DNA of 64,000 bases, taken from positions 62,001-126,000 of the forward strand of contig JBBRZN010000001.1 of assembly GCA_038236705.1 (NCBI GenBank). Reading direction: 5' to 3'. Below the pieces are notes generated by a model. That model was not told where the DNA came from, did no database searches, and saw nothing but the letters and a program-made list of their open reading frames with translations. Below, piece after piece: positions 41,246-49,422 of this stretch. The stretch's first letter is position 1. Each line of letters starts with the position of its first letter. This stretch comes from AC-32 sp038236705 (GTDB lineage Bacteria > Actinomycetota > Thermoleophilia > Gaiellales > Gaiellaceae). Position numbers and translations under genes: made by a program.

Positions 41246-43524
41246 GCCCTGAGCTCCGCGCCGAAGCGCTCGCGCAGCGCTGCCACGATCTTCTCGCGCA
41301 GCGCAGCCGCGTCCTCGTCGGTGAGCGTGCGCTCGGCCGACTGGAAGCTGGCCGCGAAGGCAACCGACTTGCGGCCCGGGCCGACCTGCTCGCCGCGGTA
41401 AACGTCGAAGGGCCGCATCTCCCGCAGCTCCGGCCCCGCGGCCTCGTGCGCCGCAGCGGCCAGCTCGGCGGCGCTGACCCCCTCGGGAACTGCGAAGGCT
41501 AGGTCCTGGCGGAGCGCCGGGAAGCTGGCGACGTCCGTGTAGTGCACGTCCTCGCGAGCCTCTTCGAGCAGCTTGGCGAGATCGAGCTCGAAGGCGCCCC
41601 AGACGCCGTCCAGCACCGCCGGGTGCAACTCGCCGACTACACCGGAGCCGACGGTCGCGACCTTTCCCGGGTGCAGTAAGTCGTCGCTCGCGCGCTCGAA
41701 GGCGGGCTCGGCCTTGAGCGCCGCGTAGAGCGTCTCGACGATGCCCTTCGCCCGGCTCCAGCCGCCCTCGACGATCGCGGCGAGGTGCACGTGCTCGTCG
41801 GGCAGGTCGTCCCCCGGGAGGTAGATCCGCGCGATCTCGAAGAGTGCGATCTCCTCGGCGCCGAGCTCGACGTTGCGCCGCGCCGCGTCCACGAGGCTCG
41901 GGAGCACGCGCGTCCTCAGCACAACGAGCTCGGCGGAGATCGGCTCCGGCAGCCGCCACGCGTTCGGATCCGGGTCGGCCGGCCGCAGCGACGGCGTGTA
42001 CGTCTCGGTGAGGCCAAGGCCGGCGAGAACGTCCTCGACGCGGCGGCGCAGGCGCTGCAGTGGGGTCAAGGCCCCGAACATCTCGCGGCGCGCCGGAAGC
42101 GTGAACGGCACCTGCTCGAGCCGCTCGCGCGCGACCTCCTCGACCACGTCCACCTCGCGCGTCACATCGCGGGCCCTCCAGCTGGGCGTGACGACCTCGT
42201 CGCCCCGATGCTCGAAGCCGAGCCGCTCGAGCCAGCCGATCTGCTCCGCCGGCGGACTCGGGATGCCGATCAACTCGTCGGCGCGCTCGGGCCGGTAGTG
42301 GATGACGGGCCACTCCGGAAGACGCACGTGCACGTCGATGTGCCCGACCCAGCGCGCACCGGCGGTCTCGACGAGCAGCTGGGTGGCGAGCCTGGCGGCC
42401 GGCTCGGCGAGATACGGGTCGACGCCCTTCTCCCAGCGGTTCGAGCCCTCGGTGCGCAGGCGCAGACGCTCGGAGGTGCGGAAGATCGTGGTCGGCTCGA
42501 AGTTCGCCGCCTCGAGCAGCACCTCGCTCGTGGGCTCGTCGATCTCGGTCTCCTCGCCGCCCATGATCCCGGCGAGGGCGACGGAGCGCTCGGCGTCGGC
42601 GATCATCAGGTCGGTCTGCTCTAGGTTGCGCTCGACACCGTCCAGGGTGCGAATCGTCTCCCCCGGCCGGGCGCGGCGGACGACGATCCTCCCGCCATTC
42701 AGCGTCACGAGGTCGAAGGCGTGCAGCGGATTGCCGAGCGCGAGCATGACGTAGTTGGTCACGTCCACGACGTTGGAGATCGGGCGCATTCCCGCGTTGA
42801 GCAGGCGCGTCTTGAGCCAGATCGGCGACGGGCCGATCGTCACGTCGCGGAAGAGCCGGCCGATGTAACGCGGGCAGCCCACGAAGTCCTCGACGGTGAC
42901 GTCCACCGGCTCCTCAGCGGCAGGCTGGGGGTCCTCGCCGGGCATCGGCGCCAACTCGAGCTCGTAGAGCGCGGCGATCTCGCGCGCGAGCCCGTAGATC
43001 GAGAGCAGGTCGGGCCGGTTTCCGGTGGCCTCGACGAGCAGCACCTCCTCGACGAGCGGGAGGACATCGCCGAGCGGCGTGCCCGGCTCGGTCTCGGGCA
43101 GCACCATGATCCCGGAGTGGTCGGTGCCGAGCTCGACCTCGTCCTCGGCGAGAATCATCCCGTCGGAGAGCTCGCCGCGCACCTTCCGCTGCTCGAGCTG
43201 CAGGCCGCCAGGGAGCACCGCCCCCGGGAGCGCGACGGCAACGGTGGCGCCCGCCCCGAAGTTCCAGGCGCCGCAGACGATCTGCCGCGGCTCGCCTTCG
43301 CCGATGTCGACGCGACAGAGCTGGAGCCGGTCGGCGTTCGGGTGCTTGGCGGCCTCCACGACCTTGCCCACGCGGAAGAGGCCGAGGTTGCCGTCGGTGT
43401 CCGAGACGCCGCGCCGCTCGATGCCCTCGATCTCGGCGGTCGAGATCGACAGACGGGTCGCCAGCTCGTCGAGCGGCATCTCGATCGGGACGTAGTCCCG
43501 CAGCCAGGAGACCGGGACTCTCAA
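41242..43524 (-). CDS. pheT: Phenylalanine-tRNA ligase beta subunit
   Basis: A 760-residue PheT. N-terminus 'RVPVSWLRDYVPIEMPLDEL', tRNA-binding EMAP-like domain ('RVGKVVEAAKHPNADRLQLC'), B3/B4 editing region, B5 domain ('RPERADELIGIPSPP') and a C-terminal ferredoxin-like anticodon domain ('FPALRQDLAFAVPEGVS'). Start choice: TTG 43524 overlaps the pheS stop (TTGA) and gives the canonical MRVPVSWLRD start; the much longer upstream frame is spurious. Forms (alpha beta)2 with PheS. Confidence 0.93.
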   Translation of the reverse strand: MRVPVSWLRDYVPIEMPLDELATRLSISTAEIEGIERRGVSDTDGNLGLFRVGKVVEAAKHPNADRLQLCRVDIGEGEPRQIVCGAWNFGAGATVAVALPGAVLPGGLQLEQRKVRGELSDGMILAEDEVELGTDHSGIMVLPETEPGTPLGDVLPLVEEVLLVEATGNRPDLLSIYGLAREIAALYELELAPMPGEDPQPAAEEPVDVTVEDFVGCPRYIGRLFRDVTIGPSPIWLKTRLLNAGMRPISNVVDVTNYVMLALGNPLHAFDLVTLNGGRIVVRRARPGETIRTLDGVERNLEQTDLMIADAERSVALAGIMGGEETEIDEPTSEVLLEAANFEPTTIFRTSERLRLRTEGSNRWEKGVDPYLAEPAARLATQLLVETAGARWVGHIDVHVRLPEWPVIHYRPERADELIGIPSPPAEQIGWLERLGFEHRGDEVVTPSWRARDVTREVDVVEEVARERLEQVPFTLPARREMFGALTPLQRLRRRVEDVLAGLGLTETYTPSLRPADPDPNAWRLPEPISAELVVLRTRVLPSLVDAARRNVELGAEEIALFEIARIYLPGDDLPDEHVHLAAIVEGGWSRAKGIVETLYAALKAEPAFERASDDLLHPGKVATVGSGVVGELHPAVLDGVWGAFELDLAKLLEEAREDVHYTDVASFPALRQDLAFAVPEGVSAAELAAAAHEAAGPELREMRPFDVYRGEQVGPGRKSVAFAASFQSAERTLTDEDAAALREKIVAALRERFGAELRA

Positions 43525-44516
43525 AATTGGGTCAGGACGCGGAGGTCCCCCTCCCAGAGCGCGCGAATGTCGGGGAAGTCGTACTTCAGCTGCGCGACGC
43601 GCTCGATCCCGCAACCGAAGGCGAAGCCGCTCCACTCGCCGGGGTCGAGCCCCACGTTCTCGAACACACGCGGGTCGACCATGCCGGAGCCGCCCATCTC
43701 GAGCCAGCCCGAGTAGCGGCACGTGCGGCAACCCTTGCCATCGCAGATCCCGCAGGAGACGTCCGGCTCCATCGAGGGCTCGGTGAACGGGAAGTAGTGC
43801 GTGCGGAAGCGCACGCGCCGGTCGGGCCCGAAGATCGCGCGCATCACATGCAGGAGCGTGCCCTTGAGGTCGGCCAGGGTGATGCCGCGGTCGACGGCGA
43901 GGCCCTCGAACTGATGGAAGATCGGGTAGTGCGTGGCGTCGATCGCGTCGCGCCGGTAGCAGCGGCCGATCGAGACCATGTAGATCGGCGGCTCGCGCTC
44001 CTCCAGCGAGTGGATCTGGCTCGGCGACGTCTCCGTGCGCAGGAGACGGTTCTCGTCGAAGAAGAAGGTCGCCCGCGGCGAGCGCGCCGGGTGCCACGGG
44101 TCGAAGGCGAGCTTGTCGAAGTTGTACTCCGTCGTCTCGACCTCGCGGTCGTCGCGGATCTCGTAACCGAGGCCGAGGAACGTGTCCTCGATCTGACGGC
44201 GTGCTTGCGTGATCGGGTGCAGGTGACCGAGGCGGAACGGGTCGCCGGGAAGCGTGACGTCGACGACTTCCTCCGTGAGGGAGCGGTCGAGCTCGGTGCG
44301 CTCGAGCTCGTCCCGGCGGGTCTCCAGCGCAGCTTCGAGGCGGTCGCGGATGCCGTTCAGGATCATGCCGGTCTCGCGGTCCCGGACGGCGCGTAGCGCC
44401 TGGGCGAGCTCGCTCTTGCGGCCGAGGTAGCGGACGCGCGCCTCCTCCAGCTCGGCGGGGCTCGCTGCGCCTGCGATCGCGCTCTGTGCCTCGGTTTCCA
44501 GGGCCTTGGGATCCAC
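43521..44516 (-). CDS. pheS: Phenylalanine-tRNA ligase alpha subunit
   Basis: From GTG 44516, 331 residues: N-terminal coiled coil ('EARVRYLGRKSELAQALRAV'), class II motif 2 'FRTHYFPFTEPSMEPDV', the usual cysteine-rich 'CGICDGKGCRTCRYSGWLEM' segment and motif 3 'GCGIERVAQLKY'. It catalyses charging of tRNA-Phe with phenylalanine. Followed at once by pheT. No T-box leader is visible; its start region is 24 nt from the divergent methyltransferase gene. Confidence 0.94.
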   Translation of the reverse strand: MDPKALETEAQSAIAGAASPAELEEARVRYLGRKSELAQALRAVRDRETGMILNGIRDRLEAALETRRDELERTELDRSLTEEVVDVTLPGDPFRLGHLHPITQARRQIEDTFLGLGYEIRDDREVETTEYNFDKLAFDPWHPARSPRATFFFDENRLLRTETSPSQIHSLEEREPPIYMVSIGRCYRRDAIDATHYPIFHQFEGLAVDRGITLADLKGTLLHVMRAIFGPDRRVRFRTHYFPFTEPSMEPDVSCGICDGKGCRTCRYSGWLEMGGSGMVDPRVFENVGLDPGEWSGFAFGCGIERVAQLKYDFPDIRALWEGDLRVLTQF

Positions 44517-44540
44517 CCGCCGACTGTACCATCGGGTCCC

Positions 44541-45230
44541 GTGAGCGCTTACGACGCCTTCGCGCCGGTCTACGACGGCTGGGCCTCCCACATGACCGAG
44601 GACGTCGCCTTCTACGTCGAGCTGGCCAAGGAGGCGGACGGACCGCTGGTCGAGCTGGCGGTCGGCAACGGGCGCGTGGCAATCCCGGTGGCGCAGGCGG
44701 CCAGGCCCGTGCTCGGGATCGACAGCTCGCCGGCGATGCTGGCGCAGGCGCGCGAGCGGGCGGCCGAGGCCGGAGTCGACCTGGAGCTGAGGGAGGGCGA
44801 CATGCGGGAGCTCTCGCTCGAGGAGCCGGCGGCGCTCATCTACTGCCCGTTCCGCGGGCTCCTCCATCTGCCCACGTGGGCCGACCGGCGCCGCGTTTTC
44901 GAGCGGGTGGCGGCCTCGCTGCGCCCCGGCGGCCGCTTCGCCTGGAACGCGTTCCCCTTCAACCCGCACATCGCGGCCGCGAACGACGGCGTTTGGGGCG
45001 AGCAGGCCGGGATTCGCCACCGGGTTGACCACGTGCCCACGGACAACCGGATCGACATCACGCTCGAGTCAGGCGACTCGATTTCGCTCTGGTGGCTGAA
45101 CCGCTCCGAATGGGAGGGCCTGATCGACGTGGCCGGGCTCGAGGTCGAGGCGCTGTACGGCTGGTTCGACCGTCGGCCCTTCGACGAGACGAGCGAGGAG
45201 TTCGTCTGGGTGGCACGCAAGCCCGGGTGA
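44541..45230 (+). CDS. SAM-dependent methyltransferase (first of tandem pair)
   Basis: A 229-residue class I methyltransferase: 'YDAFAPVYDGWASHMTEDV', SAM motif 'VELAVGNGRVAIPVA', acidic strand end 'VLGIDSSPAMLAQA', 'LIYCPFRGLLHLP', and C-terminal 'YGWFDRRPFDETSEEFVWVA'. Substrate unknown. Its stop overlaps the paralogue's GTG start (GTGA). Confidence 0.87.
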   Translation: MSAYDAFAPVYDGWASHMTEDVAFYVELAKEADGPLVELAVGNGRVAIPVAQAARPVLGIDSSPAMLAQARERAAEAGVDLELREGDMRELSLEEPAALIYCPFRGLLHLPTWADRRRVFERVAASLRPGGRFAWNAFPFNPHIAAANDGVWGEQAGIRHRVDHVPTDNRIDITLESGDSISLWWLNRSEWEGLIDVAGLEVEALYGWFDRRPFDETSEEFVWVARKPG

Positions 45231-45931
45231 GCCTGTACGACTCGATCGCCGAGCTCTACGACCCGTGGAGCCGGAGCGTGACCGAGGACGTGGGCTTCTA
45301 CGTCGAGGAGGCGAAGCGGGCCGCGGCGCCCGTGGTGGAGCTCGCGGTCGGGACCGGCCGGATCGCCGTGCCGACGGCGGCCGAGGGGATCCGCGTGATC
45401 GGCGTCGATTCCTCGCCGGGCATGCTGGAGGTCTGCCGGCAACGCGCGGAGCTCGCGGGGGTTGCGGAGTTCGTGGACCTGCGGCTGGGAGATCTCGAGG
45501 AGCCGCCGGTCCAAGAGCGCGTCGAGCTCGTGACGTGCCCATTTCGCTCGTTCCTGCATCTGCTGGACGACGGCGCGCGCCTACGGGCGCTGCGGGCGGC
45601 GCGGGAGCTGCTGGTGCCGGGCGGGCGGCTCGTGTTCGACGTCTTCGCGCCGGGGGCGGGCGACATCGCGGACACGCACGGGCGCTGGCTCGAGCGAGAG
45701 CCGGGAATCTTCGAGCGCGCCGACTGGGACTCGCGCGTGCGGACGCTGACGCTGTCAGTGCGGGGCGAGTCGGGCGCGACGACGTTCACGCTCGCCTGGC
45801 TCTCACCGGACGAATGGCGCGGGCTGCTCGAACAAGCGGGGTTCGAGGTGCTCGGCTGCTTCGGCTGGTTCGACCGGCGGCCTTATAGCGGCGGCGAGGA
45901 CACGGTCTGGGTGACCAGACGGCCGCGCTGA
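45227..45931 (+). CDS. SAM-dependent methyltransferase (second of tandem pair)
   Basis: From GTG 45227, 234 residues: 'YDSIAELYDPWSRSVTEDV', SAM motif 'VELAVGTGRIAVPTA', 'VIGVDSSPGMLEVC', 'VTCPFRSFLHLLD', and C-terminal 'FGWFDRRPYSGGEDTVWVT'. Clearly a paralogue of the upstream gene, sharing its unusual 'GWFDRRP' end. It has probably arisen by tandem duplication followed by divergence. Substrate unknown. Confidence 0.87.
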   Translation: MSLYDSIAELYDPWSRSVTEDVGFYVEEAKRAAAPVVELAVGTGRIAVPTAAEGIRVIGVDSSPGMLEVCRQRAELAGVAEFVDLRLGDLEEPPVQERVELVTCPFRSFLHLLDDGARLRALRAARELLVPGGRLVFDVFAPGAGDIADTHGRWLEREPGIFERADWDSRVRTLTLSVRGESGATTFTLAWLSPDEWRGLLEQAGFEVLGCFGWFDRRPYSGGEDTVWVTRRPR

Positions 45932-45942
45932 AGGGGCCAGGG

Positions 45943-45959
45943 CCGGGGACTGTCCCCGG
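45943..45959. repeat. GGGGAC/GTCCCC palindrome (REP-like)
   Basis: CCGGGGAC-T-GTCCCCGG, a perfect 8-1-8 inverted repeat, itself inside a wider GGGCC...GGGCCC frame in the gap between convergent methyltransferase and MOSC genes. Related elements occur at 34209, 51445 and 51561. Confidence 0.6.
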
Positions 45960-46032
45960 ACGGGCCCTAACGGGACGTGGCTGGGACGAAGCGTTGCAGC
46001 TTCGTTACGAAGGACGCGTCCGAGACGGCCGC

Positions 46033-46449
46033 TTAGAGCAGCTCGACCGGGTCGCCGACGGCGATTTCGCCCGACTCGACGATGCGGGCCAGCATCCCCC
46101 GCTTGCCCTCGATCTCGGCCCGCAGGCCCTCGCGCAGCTCGTCCATGCGATGACAGGGATCGCAGACCATCGTGATCTCGAAGACCGCCTCGCCGGCACG
46201 AACACGCTGGCCGATCGGCCACAGTTCCACGTCGTCGCCCTCAACGGTCAGGTTCTCCCGGACCTCGCCGGGCTTGACCCCGACCGACTCCAGGTGCTCG
46301 CTGGAGACGAACAGCACCTCCCGCTTGGGCGGGTTCGCGTGGGCGCAGCCCTCGAGCCCTTCTCCGGCGGTGGCGCGGATCCGATCGTGACCCACCGAGC
46401 GCCCGCTCTTGCGGCCCGGCGAGGTCCAGATCCCGGTGATCGTGGCCAT
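46033..46449 (-). CDS. MOSC domain protein
   Basis: A 138-residue protein with the MOSC pattern: 'GEGLEGCAHANPPKREVLFV', 'PGEVRENLTVEGDDV', 'RAGEAVFEITMVCDPCHRM'. The conserved cysteine in the last motif is the one proposed to carry sulphur or bind molybdenum cofactor. Stand-alone short MOSC proteins may handle hydroxylamine-like or sulphur substrates; none is proven here. Confidence 0.82.
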   Translation of the reverse strand: MATITGIWTSPGRKSGRSVGHDRIRATAGEGLEGCAHANPPKREVLFVSSEHLESVGVKPGEVRENLTVEGDDVELWPIGQRVRAGEAVFEITMVCDPCHRMDELREGLRAEIEGKRGMLARIVESGEIAVGDPVELL

Positions 46450-46459
46450 CGCGGCCAGT

Positions 46460-47164
46460 CTACCCCCGCCTTCGGGTGACCCAGTCGTAGAGCGCGATCG
46501 TCCCCGCCATCGCCACGTTCAGCGACTCCGCGCGTCCGACGAGGGGGATCGTGGCGGTCGCGGCGCAGGCGGCGACCACCTCGTTCGGCAGCCCCTCCCG
46601 TTCCGCGCCGAGGACGAAGCGCGAGAGCGACGCGTCGAGCTCCGACAGCGGCGGCGCCCCGTGCGAGAGCAGCGCAACGCACTCCTCCGGCGAGAAGTCG
46701 CTCAACGGAACGCGGAAGATCGAGCCGGTCGAGGCCCGCAGCGCCTTCGGCCCGAACGGGTCAGCGCAGCCCTCCGACAGCGCCAGGTAGGCACCGAACG
46801 CGTCGGCCGCGCGGGCCAGCGTTCCCACGTTCCCCGGGTCGCGCACCTGCCAAAGCTCGAGTCCGAGCTCCGGCCGCTCGCGCTCGGGTGTCTGCGTTCG
46901 GAAGACGCCGATCACCCGCGGGGAATGCCCGAGCCGCGAGACGGCTGCGAGCAGCTCCGGCACAACCCTCTCGGCCTGCCGTAGCGACAGCGCCGGTGGC
47001 CGCTCGGCGTCCACGAGCGCGAACTCCAGCCCCCAGCCGCCCTCGACCGCCGCCGCGACGAGATCCTCGCCCTCGGCCGCGAAGAGCCCGAGCTTCTCCC
47101 GCTGACGCCGCAACCCGAGCTTGCGCACAAGCTTCAGGCGCGGGTTCGAGGCCGAGGTGATCAC
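46460..47164 (-). CDS. TrmH/SpoU-family RNA 2'-O-methyltransferase
   Basis: From GTG 47164, 234 residues: N-terminal substrate-binding region ('SASNPRLKLVRKLGLRRQRE'), then the SPOUT knot with motif 1 'LWQVRDPGNVGTLARAADAF', motif 2 'FVLGAEREGLP' and motif 3 'IPLVGRAESLNVAMAGTIAL'. It likely methylates a ribose in 23S rRNA. GTG overlaps the DUF2332 stop (GTGA), so it is coupled to the infC-rpmI-rplT run. Confidence 0.9.
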   Translation of the reverse strand: MITSASNPRLKLVRKLGLRRQREKLGLFAAEGEDLVAAAVEGGWGLEFALVDAERPPALSLRQAERVVPELLAAVSRLGHSPRVIGVFRTQTPERERPELGLELWQVRDPGNVGTLARAADAFGAYLALSEGCADPFGPKALRASTGSIFRVPLSDFSPEECVALLSHGAPPLSELDASLSRFVLGAEREGLPNEVVAACAATATIPLVGRAESLNVAMAGTIALYDWVTRRRG

Positions 47165-48147
47165 GAGCGCCACCTGATCCAGTTGCCGTGGAAGTCGCAC
47201 CGCAGCAGGAAGCGCCGCTTGCCATCCGGCCAGAGCGCGACCTCGAGCTCATAGCTGTCGTCGCGCTTCTCCTCGCGCTCCTCGACGGCCCGCGTGGAAA
47301 TCCAGCCCAGCGGCCCTTCTCGCCCGGCGCTCTCGAGCAGCTCGCGCAGCTCGGATCGCTGCTCGGGCCGCAAGTACCCCGTCGAGGCGGTCTGGAAGAC
47401 CACCGTCAGCGCATCCTCGTGTCGTTCTCCGAGCAGCCCCGGCAGCAGCTCCATGTAGTCGCCGCGCACGAGCACCGGTGGCTCGCGCCGCAGGATCTCG
47501 ATCGCCTTCCGCAGACGTTGGCCACGTTCGACCCGTCCGGGCCAGATGAACGCGCGCAGCAGGCGGGCGCCGTGCTCGGTCGTCACGTTCACGGGGTTGA
47601 GGTCGATACCGCGCCGGGTACGGACCTCGACCTGCGCATCCAGCACCTCAGGCGGCATTGGCGCATACTCGACGCCGCGCAGGGTCAGCTCCGACGACCC
47701 CCACGAGCCGTGCCGGTAGGAATACGCGTAGCGGTCCCAGAGCAGGTTGAGGCCGGCGGAGGGCCCGAGCTCGAGTAGGTCGAGCAGGCCCGCCCCGGAT
47801 TCCTTGGCCAGCGTCAGGAATGCCGGCAGCAGTGCGAAGCAGCGCTGCACTTCGTTGGTCTGGACCGCCTGCTCCTCGATGAACCGCGCCAGGAACTCCT
47901 GCTGGGCGACGAGCGCCCGGCGGAAATCCTCCCACTCGCCGGAGAGCGCGTAGGGCTCCACGCTCGAAAGCTCGAGGTAGTGGACCCCGCCGAAGAGCCG
48001 CAACGGAACGTCCCACCGCAACTCGCCGATCAGCTCGTCGAGCAGCGGCTCGGTCGCACAGCGCCGGGCCAGTCGCGCGTACACCGGTGACCCGAGAGCC
48101 TCGAAATGCTCCGCCTGCCGGCGGAAGACCTCAGCTAGCTCGGTCAG
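47161..48147 (-). CDS. DUF2332 family protein, probable CTG start
   Basis: About 328 residues of the DUF2332 family: 'EVFRRQAEHFEALGSPVYARL', 'ELGPSAGLNLLWDRYAYSY', 'RRGIDLNPVNVTTEHGARLL', 'FQTASTGYLRPEQRSELREL'. The G-S-A-G-L-N motif suggests a nucleotide or SAM-like site, but function is unknown. No ATG, GTG or TTG lies at the conserved N-terminus; CTG 48147 overlaps the rplT stop in a CTGA, and the next standard start would remove about 60 conserved residues. Confidence 0.82.
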   Translation of the reverse strand: MTELAEVFRRQAEHFEALGSPVYARLARRCATEPLLDELIGELRWDVPLRLFGGVHYLELSSVEPYALSGEWEDFRRALVAQQEFLARFIEEQAVQTNEVQRCFALLPAFLTLAKESGAGLLDLLELGPSAGLNLLWDRYAYSYRHGSWGSSELTLRGVEYAPMPPEVLDAQVEVRTRRGIDLNPVNVTTEHGARLLRAFIWPGRVERGQRLRKAIEILRREPPVLVRGDYMELLPGLLGERHEDALTVVFQTASTGYLRPEQRSELRELLESAGREGPLGWISTRAVEEREEKRDDSYELEVALWPDGKRRFLLRCDFHGNWIRWRS

Positions 48148-48506
48148 GCTTTGTCGAGCGCGGCCTTGGCCTGCTCGGCGATCTTGCCGAAGGCCACGGG
48201 GTCGCTCACCGCGATATCGGCCAGCACCTTCCGGTCGAGCGGGATCTCGGCCTTGCGCAGCCCGGAGACGAACTGGTTGTACGACAGCCCCTCGCGGCGC
48301 GCGGCCGCGTTGATCCGCATGATCCAGAGGCGACGGAAGTTCCGCTTCTTGTTCTTGCGGTCGCGGTAGGCGTAGACGAGCGAATGCTCGACCTGCTCCT
48401 TCGCGCGCCGGTAGCTCGTGTGCTTCAGGCCCCAGTAGCCCTTGGCCTGCCCGAGCACCTTGCGGCGTTTCTTGCGGCCGTGAACGGATCTCTTGACTCG
48501 CGGCAT
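48144..48506 (-). CDS. rplT: 50S ribosomal protein L20
   Basis: A 120-residue L20: 'MPRVKRSVHGRKKRRKVLGQ', 'AKGYWGLKHTSYRRAKEQV', 'NRRLWI'-like 'FRRLWIMRINAAARREGLSY'. It binds 23S rRNA early in 50S assembly. Standard infC-rpmI-rplT order, 5 nt after rpmI. Confidence 0.96.
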   Translation of the reverse strand: MPRVKRSVHGRKKRRKVLGQAKGYWGLKHTSYRRAKEQVEHSLVYAYRDRKNKKRNFRRLWIMRINAAARREGLSYNQFVSGLRKAEIPLDRKVLADIAVSDPVAFGKIAEQAKAALDKA

Positions 48507-48511
48507 CTGCC

Positions 48512-48706
48512 CTACTTCCCGAGGAGCCTCTTGACCTCACGCACGTCGGGCTTGCTGACAGGCTCGGCCTGCCTGAAACCGCGCTTGCGCTTAGCCGACT
48601 TCTTCTCGAGATAGTGGCTCTGCATCGCCTTCCGGCGAAGGAGCTTGCCCGTCCCGGTCACCTTGAACCGTTTCTTGGCTGCGCTGTGTCTCTTCTGCTT
48701 CGGCAT
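48512..48706 (-). CDS. rpmI: 50S ribosomal protein L35
   Basis: A 64-residue basic protein: 'MPKQKRHSAAKKRFKVTGTG' and 'RRKAMQSHYLEKKSAKRKRG', the L35 signature. Its first 116 nt lie inside the infC frame (different phase), an unusual same-strand overlap. Confidence 0.95.
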   Translation of the reverse strand: MPKQKRHSAAKKRFKVTGTGKLLRRKAMQSHYLEKKSAKRKRGFRQAEPVSKPDVREVKRLLGK

Positions 48707-49274
48707 CGTCTTCTCTGATTACTCCTGCGTTCTTCGTCGGCCCCAGGACCATCACCATGTTCCGGCCGTCGAGCAGCGGCGGGGACTCTACCTGCCCGAT
48801 CTCCTTCACGTCCTCCGCCAGCCGCATCAAGAGGTCGCGCCCGCGCTCCGGATGGCTCTGCTCGCGGCCGCGGAACATGATCGTCACCTTGACCTTGGCG
48901 CGCTGGTTGAGAAAGCGCTCGACGTGGCCCTTCTTGGTGTTGTAGTCGTGGATTCCGATCTTGGGCCTGAACTTGATCTCCTTGACGTTGATCGAGACCT
49001 GATGCTTGCGGGCGAGCTTGGCCTTCTGCTCCAGCTCGTAGCGGTACTTCCCGTAATCCATCACCCGCGCGACGGGCGGATCGGCCTGCGCAGCGACTTC
49101 CACCAGGTCGAGGTTCTTGCCCCAGGCGTACTCGCGCGCTTCGTTCGTGTCCTTGACCCCGATCTGCGAGCCGTCCTCGTCGACCAGCCTGACCTTCGGT
49201 GCGCGGATCAGCTCGTTGATTCGTGCTTGCGGGACCGGTGCCCGGTCGGGCTCGATGTTCCGTCGTGGTCTCAA
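48591..49274 (-). CDS. infC: Translation initiation factor IF-3 with extended C-terminus
   Basis: A 227-residue IF-3. N-domain 'QARINELIRAPKVRLVDEDG' and 'REYAWGKNLDLVEVAAQADP'; C-domain 'KEIKFRPKIGIHDYNTKKGH', 'FLNQRAKVKVTIMFRGREQ', ending the usual fold at 'MVMVLGPTKN'. About 45 acidic residues follow, and their codons overlap rpmI. TTG 49274 is the start; IF-3 often uses rare starts as part of autoregulation. The only good Shine-Dalgarno (AAGGAGG, 49305-49299) lies 24 nt upstream and serves a 5-codon mini-ORF. Confidence 0.92.
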   Translation of the reverse strand: MRPRRNIEPDRAPVPQARINELIRAPKVRLVDEDGSQIGVKDTNEAREYAWGKNLDLVEVAAQADPPVARVMDYGKYRYELEQKAKLARKHQVSINVKEIKFRPKIGIHDYNTKKGHVERFLNQRAKVKVTIMFRGREQSHPERGRDLLMRLAEDVKEIGQVESPPLLDGRNMVMVLGPTKNAGVIREDDAEAEETQRSQETVQGDRDGQAPSPEGDAEPLSREEVG

Positions 49275-49305
49275 ACGCCCTTCACCAAGTTCTCAGTTCC
49301 TCCTT
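49271..49305 (-). promoter_or_regulatory. infC leader: Shine-Dalgarno plus coupled mini-ORF
   Basis: AAGGAGG at 49305-49299 is followed 10 nt later by TTG GTG AAG GGC GTT TGA (49288-49271). The TGA overlaps the TTG of infC (TTGA). Translation of infC may therefore depend on reading this leader, a possible control device for IF-3 level. The rest of the 148-nt gap to thrS shows no further gene. Confidence 0.4.
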
Positions 49306-49422
49306 CTCGAACGACAAAGACCGCAGCAAGCAGCGGCCTGAAACTCCTCGTCCACCGACTCGGTTGAACCTCCGCAGAAGCGCACGGCTCGGGAGGTGAG
49401 GGCTGGCCCTGCTTGAGCAGAC

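Noticed and set aside
43525..44682. Upstream extension of pheT to 44682
   Set aside because: It would overlap pheS fully; the canonical PheT N-terminus starts at TTG 43524.
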